Below, one piece after another: positions 1 to 10,325 of a stretch of 64,000 bases of DNA. The stretch spans positions 14,426,800-14,490,799 of the forward strand of contig NC_079518.1 in the NCBI RefSeq assembly GCF_000801105.2, written 5' to 3'. The translations under genes and the position numbers were made by a program. The DNA is from Raphanus sativus. Its lineage: Eukaryota > Streptophyta > Magnoliopsida > Brassicales > Brassicaceae. The first letter of the stretch is position 1. Each line of letters starts with the position of its first letter. Below the pieces are notes generated by a model. The model saw only the letters and a program-made list of their open reading frames with translations, had not been told where the DNA came from and ran no database searches.

Positions 1-312
1 CACATGTTAGCCATATATATATTTATAGATATTTTCAAAATGTTTTCATTCCTAAATTTTTTAATAGTCATGTTTTCAGTTTCGAAAAATTTCGTTTTCA
101 TTTAGCCATTTCCGATTTCATGCAATGTAGAAGGATATAGTCAACTTTCCGTGAGTCCTACATATTCATTTTCAAAGGCTAAAGAATAAGCTTTTCATAA
201 ACATCAAAAATAAAATAAAAATGATGTTCAAGAAAAAACATCAACATAAAAAGAAGAAAAATATAAATAATTCAGAAACTTCACATTATCATGAGTCACA
301 TCCTCAATTAAG
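1..312. other. AT-rich intergenic DNA
   Basis: No gene or repeat was recognised. The last 8 bases (305-312, CAATTAAG) are the left target-site duplication of the hAT element that follows. Confidence 0.5.
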
Positions 313-1099
313 CAGTGTTATTAAACCCAGACCGAACCGGCGGTCAGACCAGGTTCAACCACGAACCGGACACAAATGCGGGTTGGGTTAATGCCAAAAC
401 CCAACTATAATTGAACCGGTTAAAAATTCCTATCGAACCGTTAAAAACCCGTGAACCGGCGACCCAATGAACCGGCTAAACCCTGGTTCTTGTATTAAAC
501 CAAAAATTTATTAATAAAACAATTAAAATTTCCTTTTAAAATAAAAATAGAATTCAGATTAATAAAGTAAAGTCATCTCATATTTTTCTCTTGAGTCTTT
601 GACGTCTATGCAAGACTGCAACTCAAAAGGTATCTATTTCTTAAGATATTGTTTTTGTTTCGAAGATTTTAAAAATTGAAAACTTAGATTTGAAGAACTC
701 AATCATGGTATAATTTTTAATTCTATTTCATAATATAAATTTTTAACTAATGTGCTATAAACTTTGTAAAGGTGATGAAGATTTGGAGTGCCAAAAACCC
801 GGAGAATAAAATTTAAATATGTTTTTTCTATTGATTTGAAATTTGGACTATTACATTGTTCTATTACTTTTATTATATTTTTAGTTTGTTACTTTTTAAA
901 AATTTTTAAACATTATGGTTATTAAAATATTTTATTTGATATGATATTTATCTTTGTAAGAATATACATATTCAAAATATCATTAAATTTAGTTTAGTCT
1001 AATCAAACCCGGATCAAACCGGATCAAACCTGGTCGAACTACATTGACCCATGACCCAAAAAATCCGGTTCGTTTGCCGGTCCGGTTTTAACAACACTG
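313..1099. mobile_element. Non-autonomous hAT element, 787 bp
   Basis: The element starts CAGTGTTATTAAACC and ends with the inverse of CAGTGTTGTTAAAACC, so it has imperfect terminal inverted repeats. It is flanked by an exact 8-bp duplication, CAATTAAG, at 305-312 and 1100-1107. CAGTG-type ends with an 8-bp duplication are diagnostic of the hAT superfamily. The ends are rich in AACCGG and GGTCCGG words; the middle is AT-rich with no transposase reading frame. Related copies lie at 7235-8096. Confidence 0.85.
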
Positions 1100-2024
1100 C
1101 AATTAAGTTGATTTGGAATATTCGACTTTGAACTTTCTGGTGTTATTTCTGAAAAGAGTCCGACTTTCCTCTTCGATTAATCACCATACAAAACCTTTCA
1201 TGAATCTCGTTCAATGATATTAAAACTGAAATAATTTCCCATAATTTTGTCCTTTTCAATAATATTAGAATATCCGGATTCGGATTCGTCGGATATTCAG
1301 ATTCGTATCTTTCGGGTATCCGGGGTTCGGATATCTGGACTAAAATCCAAATACCTGCAGATATCTAGATCTAATTTTTCTATAAAAAAATAAAAATTAA
1401 TTAATTAACCATTTATTTAGTTTATTTAAAATTATTTAAAAAATAAAATTTAAAATATTTAAAATTTAATAAAATTTAAATTTTAGTTATTTTATATATA
1501 AACTATATATGGTATACATATATAAAATATAATTATATTTTAGAAATTGTAAATATATAATAGGTCCGGATCCGGATCCGGGTATCCGAACTTAAAATTT
1601 CACTATCCGGATCCATAAAAACACTATCCGAATCTGATCCAGGCTCCCTGAATATCTGTTTCTCGGAGTGGATATCGGATCGGATCGCAGATCCGGATTT
1701 TAATTTCCAGGCCTATTTTGAACCTCTTACTAACTCATGTTTTCTCTATAATCTTTAAGAAAATCTATTTTAAGTTAAGATCTCGTTAATTGAAATGCAC
1801 CGTATTGAGTTTTACTCTCTCAGTTTCAAATTAAATATTATTGTAGAAAAAAAATTTCAATACAAAATAGATGTCGTTTGAGCATTTGAATGCATAATTT
1901 ATTAATTTTATTCTCTACTTTATTTTTTTATTGATTAAAATTTGATTATATGTATGGGTAATGATATTTTTATATTGAAAATATGCAAAATTAAATGATT
2001 TCTTAATTAATGCGTTTAAAACAA
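1100..2024. repeat. Intergenic DNA with a GGATATCC-rich repeat remnant
   Basis: About 1262-1712 is rich in GGATATCCGG and TCCGGATCCGG words around an AT-rich core and ends near CCAGGCCTA. It resembles the hAT element at 60402-61094, which has matching end sequences, but no clean target duplication was found here. The remainder is AT-rich with nothing recognised. Confidence 0.4.
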
Positions 2025-2026
2025 TA

Positions 2027-2255
2027 CTCCCTCCGTTTCATATTATTTGTCGTTCTAAGTCTTTACACACAGATTAAGAAAACATTTAATTTTACATATT
2101 TCCAAAATAAAAATACTATTACCAATACACATCAACCAATATAAAAATAGAATAGAGAATATTTTCAATAAATTTTGCATTGAAAACCGAAAACGACACT
2201 TATTTTGAAACAAAAATTTTGCTCTAGAACGACATATAATTTGAAACGGAAGGAG
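2027..2255. mobile_element. Stowaway-like MITE, copy 1
   Basis: It has terminal inverted repeats CTCCCTCCGTTTCA / GAAACGGAAGGAG, flanked by TA at 2025-2026 and 2256-2257. About 230 bp, no coding capacity. The interior motif TTTGTCGTTCTA recurs inverted near the other end. TA duplication with this TIR is typical of Tc1/mariner-derived Stowaway elements. A sister copy lies about 60 bp downstream. Confidence 0.8.
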
Positions 2256-2320
2256 TACTTAATACTCCACATTAATTAGTACTGGCTTGATCATCTTATC
2301 CATTAATTAAGTCATAAATA

Positions 2321-2559
2321 CTCCCTCCGTTTCAATTTATTTGTCGTTCTAGACTTTAGCACACAGATTAATAAAACATTTAATTTTGTATATTTACTAG
2401 ATAAAAACATCATTACCAATACACCTAATTAGATTTCAACCAATAGAAAAATAAATTAGATTAAAAAGTCAATAAATTTTGCATTGAAATCATAAAACGA
2501 CACTTATTTTGAAACGAAAATTTTGCTCCAAAATGACATATAATTCGAAACGGAGGGAG
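2321..2559. mobile_element. Stowaway-like MITE, copy 2
   Basis: Same family as 2027-2255: ends CTCCCTCCGTTTCAA / CGAAACGGAGGGAG, TA dinucleotides at 2319-2320 and 2560-2561, and the same interior words. The TIRs match each other better than in copy 1, which suggests a younger insertion or less decay. Confidence 0.8.
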
Positions 2560-2561
2560 TA

Positions 2562-3540
2562 ATTTACAAGATATTTCACATTTGATTCCCGCATACTCGA
2601 GTGTTCTTTCTAACGTTTCCCCCCCTCCATAGTCAAAGTCGTGTTAAAGGCATCCGGAGTTTTTCAGTTTTCCTATAATTCATTTAATGAATTTGTTGTT
2701 AAGTCGTTTTCAGATTCAATAGGTCACATAATTTATGTCATAAAATGAATTCAAATACTCTGAGTTTGAATACTTAATTAAAATATAATTTATTTATTAA
2801 TAAATCAATGATTATAAAATTTTAAGCATTTAAAAATACAACTACTTATATAAAACCTTTCATGAATCTCGTTCAAGATAAAATTATTTGAGTTTTAGAT
2901 ACTATAGTTTTTCTCTCATTTGTTTGATATTTTATTTTTCAAAATGAAAAAGGGAGATGCTCTGAACATAGACCTAGAGGCTTAAAGAAAATTAATTTTG
3001 ACAACCTTTATAATTGTATCAACTTTTTGTTAAATGATGGTATCTTTGTTACTACTTTAGTCAGAAGGAAAAAGATAATGATATTCGAATGCGTAATAGT
3101 TAAGCTGAAACTGAGCCCTCTTTTTGTCAATCAATATATTATGGTTCTGCATAAATATTCTTTCTCATTTGATTTTTAAAATTTTAAATTGATCGAAAAA
3201 ATAACAGGAGATTTATATCCAAGAGGATACTAAAATTAAACTGTCAACAATATTAATGTTGCTTTGACTAAAAGAAATCACTTTCTAACTTCTTTTAATA
3301 AGACTTTGCGGCATAAGGTATCGACCATATTATATACAAAGTTACACACTCATGTTTGTCTCTTATGTCGTTTGAAGTGTTAGAAAAATAGTTTATGCAC
3401 ACATACATCAATTATGAGTTACGATCATTTTAATATTTTGAACATTTCAAAAACATTGAAAGCCTACCTTCCCAACAACTGAAAACAAAGAAATGTACAT
3501 CAATCAACACACAAAAGAGTGAAAGCGTCAACAAGTAAAT
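2562..3540. other. AT-rich intergenic DNA upstream of the ATL gene
   Basis: No coding region, RNA gene or bounded repeat was recognised. Confidence 0.4.
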
Positions 3541-3673
3541 GGTCAACGTTGGCGTCTTCAAATTCCGATGTCCCGAGAGACCATCTCTCTTTCTTTTCTC
3601 CTAATAAAACCACAAAACCTTCCTTCCTTTCACCCAACTTTCTATCTCTCAGTTCTCACTCCGGATCCGAATC
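3541..3673 (+). promoter_or_regulatory. Proximal promoter and 5' leader of the ATL gene
   Basis: The sequence just upstream of the ATG has two GTCAAC words (about 3527 and 3542), which contain the W-box core TTGAC on the minus strand, followed by a CT-rich leader. Many ATL genes respond quickly to elicitors through WRKY factors, so the W-box reading is plausible but inferred. No convincing TATA box was fixed. Confidence 0.3.
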
Positions 3674-4471
3674 ATGAGCTTAAGAGACCCGAATCCAGTA
3701 ACTAACACACCCGGATCCTTTTCGGATCCTGCCGGGTTCGCTATAAACACCAGAATCATGCTCACCGCCATAATCATAATCATATTCTTCGTCCTTCTCA
3801 TGGTCTCTCTTCACCTCTACTCTCGTTTCTACCTCCACCGCTCTCGCCGTTTCCATATCCGCCGCTTGAACCGCACTAGACGCGCCGCCGCCGCCATGAC
3901 CTTCTTCGCCGATCCTTCCACCTCCTCCGCGGTCGCCACTCGCGGCGGTCTCGACCCCTCCGTCATCAAATCTCTTCCCACTTTCACGTTCTCCGCCGCA
4001 ACCGCCGCGATGATCGAGTGTGCGGTTTGCCTCTCGGAGTTTGAGGAGAGCGAACCGGGTCGGGTTTTGCCCAGTTGCAAGCACGCGTTTCATGTTGAGT
4101 GCATTGATATGTGGTTTCACTCTCATTCTTCTTGTCCTCTATGCCGATCGCTCGTCGAGCCTATCGCCGGAGGAGTAAAAACTGCGGCGGAGGAGGTAGT
4201 CGCAATTTCGATTTCTGAGCCGGTTTCAGGTGACGACACAAACGACGTCGTAGAAGCTGAGACTTCTGATCGTGAAGACTCCGGGGGAAAATCAGATAAC
4301 GAGTTGACTCTGAGTCACTCGTTTAGGTCGCGGGTGATATCTTCCACGTGGATTTTCAGCAAAGAACGGAGAAGCGCTTCTTCTTCTTCGTCTTCTCTCG
4401 GGGTTCAGCGGGTCTGTAGCATGCCGGTGACGGAGTTAGATATTGAGGCCGGAGGAGAAGAGGCTCGTTGA
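3674..4471 (+). CDS. RING-H2 finger E3 ubiquitin ligase, ATL family
   Basis: Intronless 265-aa protein, the usual form for this plant family of membrane-anchored E3 ubiquitin ligases. In order: a short N-terminus, a hydrophobic membrane segment at about residues 28-49, a basic stretch at about 54-70, the GLD motif at residues 92-94, and a RING-H2 domain with C116, C119, C135, H137, H140, C143, C154 and C157, so all eight zinc ligands are present. The tail after residue 165 is acidic and Ser-rich and not conserved. ATL proteins recruit E2 enzymes through the RING and ubiquitinate targets at membranes, often in defence or carbon/nitrogen responses. The ATG has a good context (atcATGAGC) and is the first in frame. 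The antisense frames are shadows of GC-rich codons. The exact ATL number was not determined. Confidence 0.93.
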   Translation: MSLRDPNPVTNTPGSFSDPAGFAINTRIMLTAIIIIIFFVLLMVSLHLYSRFYLHRSRRFHIRRLNRTRRAAAAMTFFADPSTSSAVATRGGLDPSVIKSLPTFTFSAATAAMIECAVCLSEFEESEPGRVLPSCKHAFHVECIDMWFHSHSSCPLCRSLVEPIAGGVKTAAEEVVAISISEPVSGDDTNDVVEAETSDREDSGGKSDNELTLSHSFRSRVISSTWIFSKERRSASSSSSSLGVQRVCSMPVTELDIEAGGEEAR

Positions 4472-4763
4472 CTTTAAGACACGCAATGTTACTGCCACGT
4501 GGACGTGTATGATTTGTTTCGAGTGTTTCTTTTAGTTTAGAGTTAAAGATGCAGAGATAAAATAATTCTTCGTTACTTTTCAGTTCTGGCGTTTCCGAAA
4601 AGGGTTAATGTAGATTTCATTGTTTAATGAGTTTGGACACGTGACGTAATCTGAACTGTCTTTTTCTTGGGACATTTAAATGTTTTACTACTACTCCCTA
4701 AGTAGTTTAGACTAATAAAACTATTATCAACAAAGTTGTTACTTAAAAAAACAATATTACTAA
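4472..4763 (+). other. 3' flank of the ATL gene
   Basis: AT-rich 3' untranslated and spacer sequence. Nothing else recognised before the Pack-MULE target duplication at 4764-4772. Confidence 0.4.
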
Positions 4764-4772
4764 TAAGTTCAA

Positions 4773-5609
4773 GGGTCATTTAGGTGTATATAGTATATAC
4801 AAGTAACAGTAGGTAATTGCGGAAGTATGCAGTTTTTGAAAGTATTTGCAGAATTGGTTATTTAATGAGTATGATTTGCCAAATTAACCCTCCTGAGAAT
4901 ATCGTAAGAATGGACGATTTGAGTCTGAGGCAGAGAGAAACGATAGACACAATAGACATCTAAAAACCCAATCTGCTTAACCAGAGCTTCTGCTAGAGTC
5001 AAGTTGCTGTTTTGTATGGCTTCAGCATAAGGCATAAGCACGTGAACTAGACGTACACCATTGTCCTGCGAGTCGACGAAGAATCATCCCGGCCGAGTTG
5101 ACTCACTAACGGTTGTTGTCATTACCGGCGAGTTATTAATCTCTGCGGAAGGAAAATCGGATTGAAACCAATAGATCCAGATGTCGCCGGTGGGTTAAGC
5201 TCTGTCAGCATATTATCAAGCCACGGCTAAAGCTCCGCCGGTGATGAACAGTATCCGTCGCGAGATGAGCTAAACCATCTTTTTGAATATTACCCATCAT
5301 CGCCTCTAATTGCTCGAGATTGTAAGCAACCTCCGCCATCTCCGACAATCTTACTTTTAAACTAACACACCTGAGAAGCTCATCATCCTCTTCTTACTTC
5401 ACCATCATCATATTGTATTTACCAAAAAACGCAGGGAAAGAAGTAGAAGAATGGCGATTGCTGTTCCATGGTTGGGACCTTAATTGAAAAAAAAAACGAT
5501 ACTTCGGTAATTTAGGACCAGGGGCATCTGTGGGATTATGAAATGTCAAATAGTGATTATCCATATACCTAATTAAGTTTAGTTTCACAGGTATCTAGTG
5601 CAAATTCCC
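4773..5609. mobile_element. Pack-MULE-like element carrying an RGA fragment
   Basis: An 837-bp element beginning GGG and ending CCC, flanked by an exact 9-bp duplication TAAGTTCAA at 4764-4772 and 5610-5618. A 9-bp duplication and GGG/CCC ends fit Mutator-like elements. The right end, read inward, is GGGAATTTGCACTAGATACC followed by a stretch typical of MULE ends. The left end is only weakly similar to it, so the TIRs are diverged or of the non-TIR MULE type. No transposase is present. The cargo is a decayed piece of the DELLA gene RGA (4967-5490, minus strand). Confidence 0.75.
4967..5490 (-). pseudogene. RGA: Captured, decayed N-terminal fragment of DELLA protein RGA
   Basis: Read on the minus strand, successive pieces match the N-terminal third of Brassica RGA, a nuclear repressor of gibberellin signalling. 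They are a GPNHGT segment, FGK-NMMMVK, EEDDELL (the DELLA motif), then [29 protein letters not shown] (the TVHYNP region), [12 protein letters not shown], an ESTRP segment, NGVRLVH and [13 protein letters not shown], where the GRAS domain would start. Stops interrupt the frame (one within the GPN segment, one after MMMVK) and there are several frameshifts and deletions. The catalytic-like GRAS body is absent. It cannot encode a DELLA protein. It lies wholly inside the Pack-MULE 4773-5609. Confidence 0.85.
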
Positions 5610-5834
5610 TAAGTTCAACCAATTATTAAAAGTATGTATTATTTTAATTGGCTACCTTATATCTAATAAATGTAAAAAATTACATAAATGTGTGTAAATT
5701 ACTTATATTTTGGTACAAGAAAATTTTCCTTAAACTAGTTACAATAAGAAACGGATGGAATATATTGAATATAGAAACACATCGTAAAATAGCCGAAAAA
5801 TAAATTCAAGTCAAAATTGGCATAAAACTATAAA

Positions 5835-7160
5835 GGGAAAATCGCATAAAAATCTTTCAAAGTGTCACTTACTAGCACTTTAAACCCTGAAGTTTTTTCA
5901 CTAACACTTTTAACCTTCAAAGTGACTTTTTTATCATAAAAAACCTCCAAAGCAAAAAGTTGACATGTTCAGCACGTAATTTTTTAAAAATAATTATTTA
6001 ATTAATAAAATAAACATATTAAATCAATTCAAATAATAAATAAAAATTGAAACTTTTAATAAAATTCACAAAAATGAAAACATAATAAAAAATTAAATTA
6101 AAATTTTAGAAAATGAATAATTTTCTAAACTTTTAACAAAATAAAAATAACTAAAATTTTAATAATAAATAAGATTAAATTTAAATAGAGAAGAAATAAA
6201 TAAAAATTTCAATTTTTTTTTAAAAATAGAAAATTCAAAATAGTTTCTTTTAAATTATATTTTCAAAAAATATATCATATCATCGTGGACAATAACAATT
6301 TCAAATATATCACTAGTGACAATGATGGTTTCTGATTTTTATTTAATTTATGAGTTTTTATTAAATTTTACAATTTTTTTTAATTTCTGATTTTTTTATT
6401 TTTTTGTTTAATTAAATCAAAATTAAATAAAAATCAGAAAATTAAACAAAAGTCGTAAAATTTAATTAAACTCATAAAATAAATAAAAATCAGAAAATTA
6501 GAAAAAATGAGAAAATTAATTAATATTTATAAAATTAAAATTTCAAAATAAATGAGATCAAATTAAAAAATGGAAAAATAAAAATTCATATAATTCAAAA
6601 AATGAAAATTAAAAAGTTTGAAAAAGACTTTTCTGTCATTTTCAACGATGATGTTGGAAACTATCATTGGAGATATGAAAATTATCGTCATTATTAATGG
6701 TTATGTGAGAAACCATCATCGTCACTAGTGAATTTTGAATTTTCCATTTTAAAAAAAAAACTGTGAATTTTTTATTTAGTTCTTCTCTATTTAAATTTAA
6801 TCTTATTTATTATTATTTTTAGTTATTTTATTTTATTAATATTTAAAAATTATTTAATTTTAAAAATATTTATTTAATTTTCTAAAATTTTAATTTAGTT
6901 TTTTGATTTTTTTTTTCATTTTTGTAACTTTTATTTAAGGTTTCGATTTTTATTTATTTTTGGATTTATTTATTTATTTATTTATTTTGTTAATTAAATA
7001 ATTATTTTTAAAAAATTACCTGCTGAACCGGTCAACTTTTTGATTTGGAAGTTTTTTATGATACAAATGTCACTTTAAAGGTTAAAAGTGTTAGTGAAAA
7101 AACTTCAAGGTTTAAAGTGCTAGTAAGTGACACTCTGAAGGTTTTTTATGCGATTTTCCC
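5835..7160. mobile_element. Foldback Mutator-like element with very long TIRs
   Basis: A 1326-bp element with ends GGGAAAATCGCATAAAA / inverse, and a 10-bp flanking duplication AAACTATAAA (5825-5834, 7161-7170). The left arm (from 5835) and right arm (back from 7160) stay clearly alignable for about 400 bp, and the inner part also pairs loosely around GTGACAATGATGG / inverse, so the whole element could fold into one hairpin. No coding capacity. An open frame at 7045-7284 lies inside the arm and is spurious. Confidence 0.85.
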
Positions 7161-7234
7161 AAACTATAAATGGTTGATACTTGAAGCCATAAATGCTTTA
7201 ATCCAGAAAAAACGATATTATTTAAATTTGGAAC

Positions 7235-8096
7235 CAGTCAGTGTTTTCAAAATCCAAACCGGACCAGCGATCAGACCGAGTTGAAGTATGAACCGACAAT
7301 AATATGGGTCTACTTCTCACTTTGTTTAAATTGTATCTCATGATCGTTTATTTAAATAATGTGTATATATATTTTTTAAAGGTGATGAAGATTTAAAGTG
7401 ACAGGATATTTGAATAAAGTTTAAATGTGTTTTTCATATTGATTTTAGATTTTAACTACTTAATTATTTTATTATATTTTAAAACTTTTTTTTAAATATT
7501 ATGCCTATTTAAACGTTTTATTTGATATAATTTATCTTTGTATGAATATGCATATTATTTAGAAAATATCATTAAACTGAGTTTAATCCAATAAAACCCT
7601 ATCAAACCTGGTTCGAATCATAATAACCCATGATCCAAAATATTTACGGTTCGCTAGCCGGTCCGATTTTAAAACAATGAAACCAGTGTTTTTAAAACCG
7701 GACTGGAAGCTGAACCGAATTTTTTTTGGTTACAGTTTAATATGGTTTGACTAGGTCAAATCTGGTGCAATAATATGTTTTAATATATTTTACTATATAA
7801 ATTTAAAAGTGATATTAGCAAATACAATACATAATTAAAATATAAATAACATTTAAACATAAAACATTATAAATATAAACTAGTTTTATGCTCATATGGA
7901 TGATTTATAGATTTTTGATAGTTTTAGTGGTTTAATAACTATGAGATCCAATCTGACTACGTGATCGGTTCATGGTAGAACCACTTATTAGACCCAACCA
8001 TGGTAGAACCACTTATTAGACCCAACCCGACTATATACCAGGTTCATGATTGAATCCAGTCCAACTACTGGATCAATCCGGTTTAAAAAAACACTG
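7235..8096. mobile_element. hAT element B, split near its end by hAT element A
   Basis: B starts CAGTGTTTTTAAAACCGG and ends with CCGGTTTAAAAAAACACTG. Its flanks TTTGGAAC (7227-7234) and CTTGGAAC (8097-8104) are an 8-bp duplication with one mismatch. Its first four bases, CAGT, are at 7235-7238; element A (7239-7679) interrupts, and B resumes at 7684. Non-autonomous, no coding frame. Confidence 0.75.
7239..7679. mobile_element. hAT element A nested in the terminus of element B
   Basis: Ends CAGTGTTTTCAAAATCC / inverse of CATTGTTTTAAAATCGG. Target duplication GAACCAGT (7231-7238) and AAACCAGT (7680-7687), one mismatch. The duplicated target contains the first four bases of element B, so A inserted across B's left boundary. 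441 bp, non-autonomous. Confidence 0.75.
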
Positions 8097-8104
8097 CTTG
8101 GAAC

Positions 8105-8631
8105 TTACAACAAAAAACCAAAAACCAATCAGAAATGTTTAACTCCTGGAGAGCTAAGACTATTTAATAGGGCTCCACAAAATATCAATAAACTTTTATT
8201 TGACTTGTTATGCGTTCCGATTTGAACAAAAAATCTGGATATTCATAACTCTACACAATAAATGAAAAGATATTAATATGCAATATCCGCAAGATAAAAA
8301 TAAATCAAAAATACTAATATTTTTTAGGACTGAATATCCGATCTGATTTGTTATATGTACATATATATTTAAACAGTTATATATCTAATTTATATAAATA
8401 TTGTATTGTATAGAATTTATACTGTATTTTATTAATTAAATTACTTATTATAATTTTTGAAAGTATATAAGTTTTATTATCTTTTATTATTTTAGAAATT
8501 TTTATTTTTATTTTTACGGATTGAATTGGATATCCGATCAAAAATCTAAAAAAAAACGGATATCCTGGGCACTGGATATCTGAATGGCTACTAATATAAT
8601 CAGATCAGATAATTAGTTATGGGATGAAATG
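8105..8631. repeat. Intergenic DNA with a GGATATCC-type repeat remnant
   Basis: About 8210-8600 contains GGATATCC/GGATATTC words at both ends around an AT-rich middle, as in the copies near 1262 and 60402. Boundaries were not resolved and the right side runs into the assembly gap. Confidence 0.35.
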
Positions 8632-8731
8632 NNNNNNNNNNNNNNNNNNNNNNNNNNNNNNNNNNNNNNNNNNNNNNNNNNNNNNNNNNNNNNNNNNNNN
8701 NNNNNNNNNNNNNNNNNNNNNNNNNNNNNNN
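8632..8731. other. Assembly gap of 100 N
   Basis: Exactly 100 unresolved bases, a conventional placeholder length, so the true gap size is unknown. Confidence 0.99.
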
Positions 8732-8807
8732 GATCGGTTCACAAATAGATATAACCGACCAGATTGTACCAGATTATACATAGATTGTACATCTGTATCC
8801 TGTTTTT

Positions 8808-9000
8808 TGTTATGTACCAGATTGTGATCGACATAACCGGACCGACCAGGACCGTACCGACCGCAGGAGATAATGCTTATCGACTGTTGTACTTATCCAC
8901 TTAGGATAAACACGACCTGATGTATATATATATATATATATGTAAGACCCCTGGTCGAGATTAATAATAGAAACAAGTTTCCCCACTTAGTTTTACAACA
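8808..9000 (+). repeat. 5' LTR of the Copia element
   Basis: 193 bp. Differs from the 3' LTR mainly by about 10 extra bases of TA microsatellite near 8921-8942 and one or two substitutions. The sequence just after it, CGTTATCAGCACGA, sits where the primer binding site should be. Confidence 0.85.
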
Positions 9001-9067
9001 CGTTATCAGCACGATACGTTCTCTAAAACCCGAGCTACCCAAAAACCCTAAAAACGGCGCATCTTAA

Positions 9068-9605
9068 AATCGCTCTATCTCTCCAACCGTAAGGATCCAG
9101 ACGACCCGCCACATATCAAATCGAAGCTCTCGACGAAACCAAACCAACGCCGTAAACCTCGTGTCAATCTGATCTCAGACGCTCCCTCACGCTCTGTTTC
9201 AATACGCGCCGCCAGTAACCCTAAAAACTCTAATTTCGGCACAACTTCAAATCGATCGATCTCTTCAAAAATGAGTAACCAGACGACGAGTAATATATCA
9301 AATTAAAGCTCTTGACGAGGCGAATCTAACGCCGTCGGCCTCGCCTCTATCTGACTCCGGACGCGCCCTCACGCTCTATTCTAAGACGCGCCGTCAAGTG
9401 ACCTAAAACCCTGAAATTCTAAAACTCATTCGACGACTTCAAACCGTTCGTTCTCTCAAACCGTAAGGATCCAGACGACGTGTAATATATCAAATTGAAG
9501 CTCTTGACGTGAAGAATCCATCGCCGCAAACCTCGTATCAATCCGATATCAAACGCGCCCTCAAGTTCCGTTCCTACCCGCGCCGTCAACTACCCTAAAA
9601 CCCTA
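9068..9605 (+). repeat. Three tandem units of about 180-190 bp in the Copia leader
   Basis: Units start near 9068, 9250 and 9441. Each carries, in the same order, a C-rich start with TCTCTC, CCAGACGAC, ATATCAAAT-GAAGCTCT-GACG, then CTCACGCTC or a variant, CGCGCCGTCA and ACCCTAAAA. The units are diverged. They lie in the untranslated leader between the 5' LTR and the gag remnant. Confidence 0.75.
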
Positions 9606-10197
9606 ATCAAAAGCCTAAACCGCAGCCTCTCTTTATACTTTGTTATTTTCTGCGATTTACTTCATCTATCTATAATAACTTATTTTGATTCATTTTTGAT
9701 TAAGGTTTCTAAAGATACAAGAGGTTTTTGCTCAACCTAAGACACGCGACCAGCTCCTGATCCGTTCCGGTCATGCAGTTCGCGATCCGACTTATTCCAG
9801 CTCTCGGTGGTCCAAATCTACACTTCAAAGTTCTAAAGGTAAACTTTGAAACCTAAAAGAACTCATAATCGAACATGGTTGATTGATAAAGGAATGACCA
9901 TTAAAATTTTGCAAAACCCCAAATCAAACCATACCAAAGATTAATAGGTCCAAACCCTTTCATGAGTAAATCGAAACTCTTAAACCAAAAGTTCGATATG
10001 AGATTGTTTTACAATTAAAATCAAAACCACAATGGTTTCTGAATCTCAAAACCTCTTTGATCTTAATGATCAAATCGATAAAACCTAGAAATCGATCAAT
10101 CCCCTTTAAAATCTAAATCTGATCGATTTCATCAAAAAAAAAAAAAAACCCTATTTTTTATTAACTTGAAATTCGATTGTCTACTTGATTGTTTGAT

Positions 10198-10325
10198 AGA
10201 AAATTTCGAAAATATAAAATTTCCATTTATAGAAAGTTTCGAAAATAGAAAGTTTCCATTTATAGAAAGTTTCGAAAATATAAAGTTTCCATTTTTAGAA
10301 AGTTTCCTTTTATAGAAATTTCTTT
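10198..10325. repeat. Short tandem repeat, unit about 35-50 bp
   Basis: Four or so imperfect copies of the words TTTCGAAAATA and AAGTTTCCATTTATAGAAAG in the Copia leader. Confidence 0.6.

Noticed and set aside
3680..4126. Antisense open frames across the ATL gene
   Set aside because: They arise from codon bias of the sense frame; no domain, and the sense strand has a complete RING-H2 protein.
4967..5490. Functional DELLA gene
   Set aside because: In-frame stops, frameshifts and complete loss of the GRAS domain.
7045..7284. 79-codon open frame
   Set aside because: It lies within the terminal arm of the foldback MULE and runs across its boundary into flanking DNA.
8624..8827. 67-codon frame through the N run
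   Set aside because: Half of it is unresolved N; not a real coding region.
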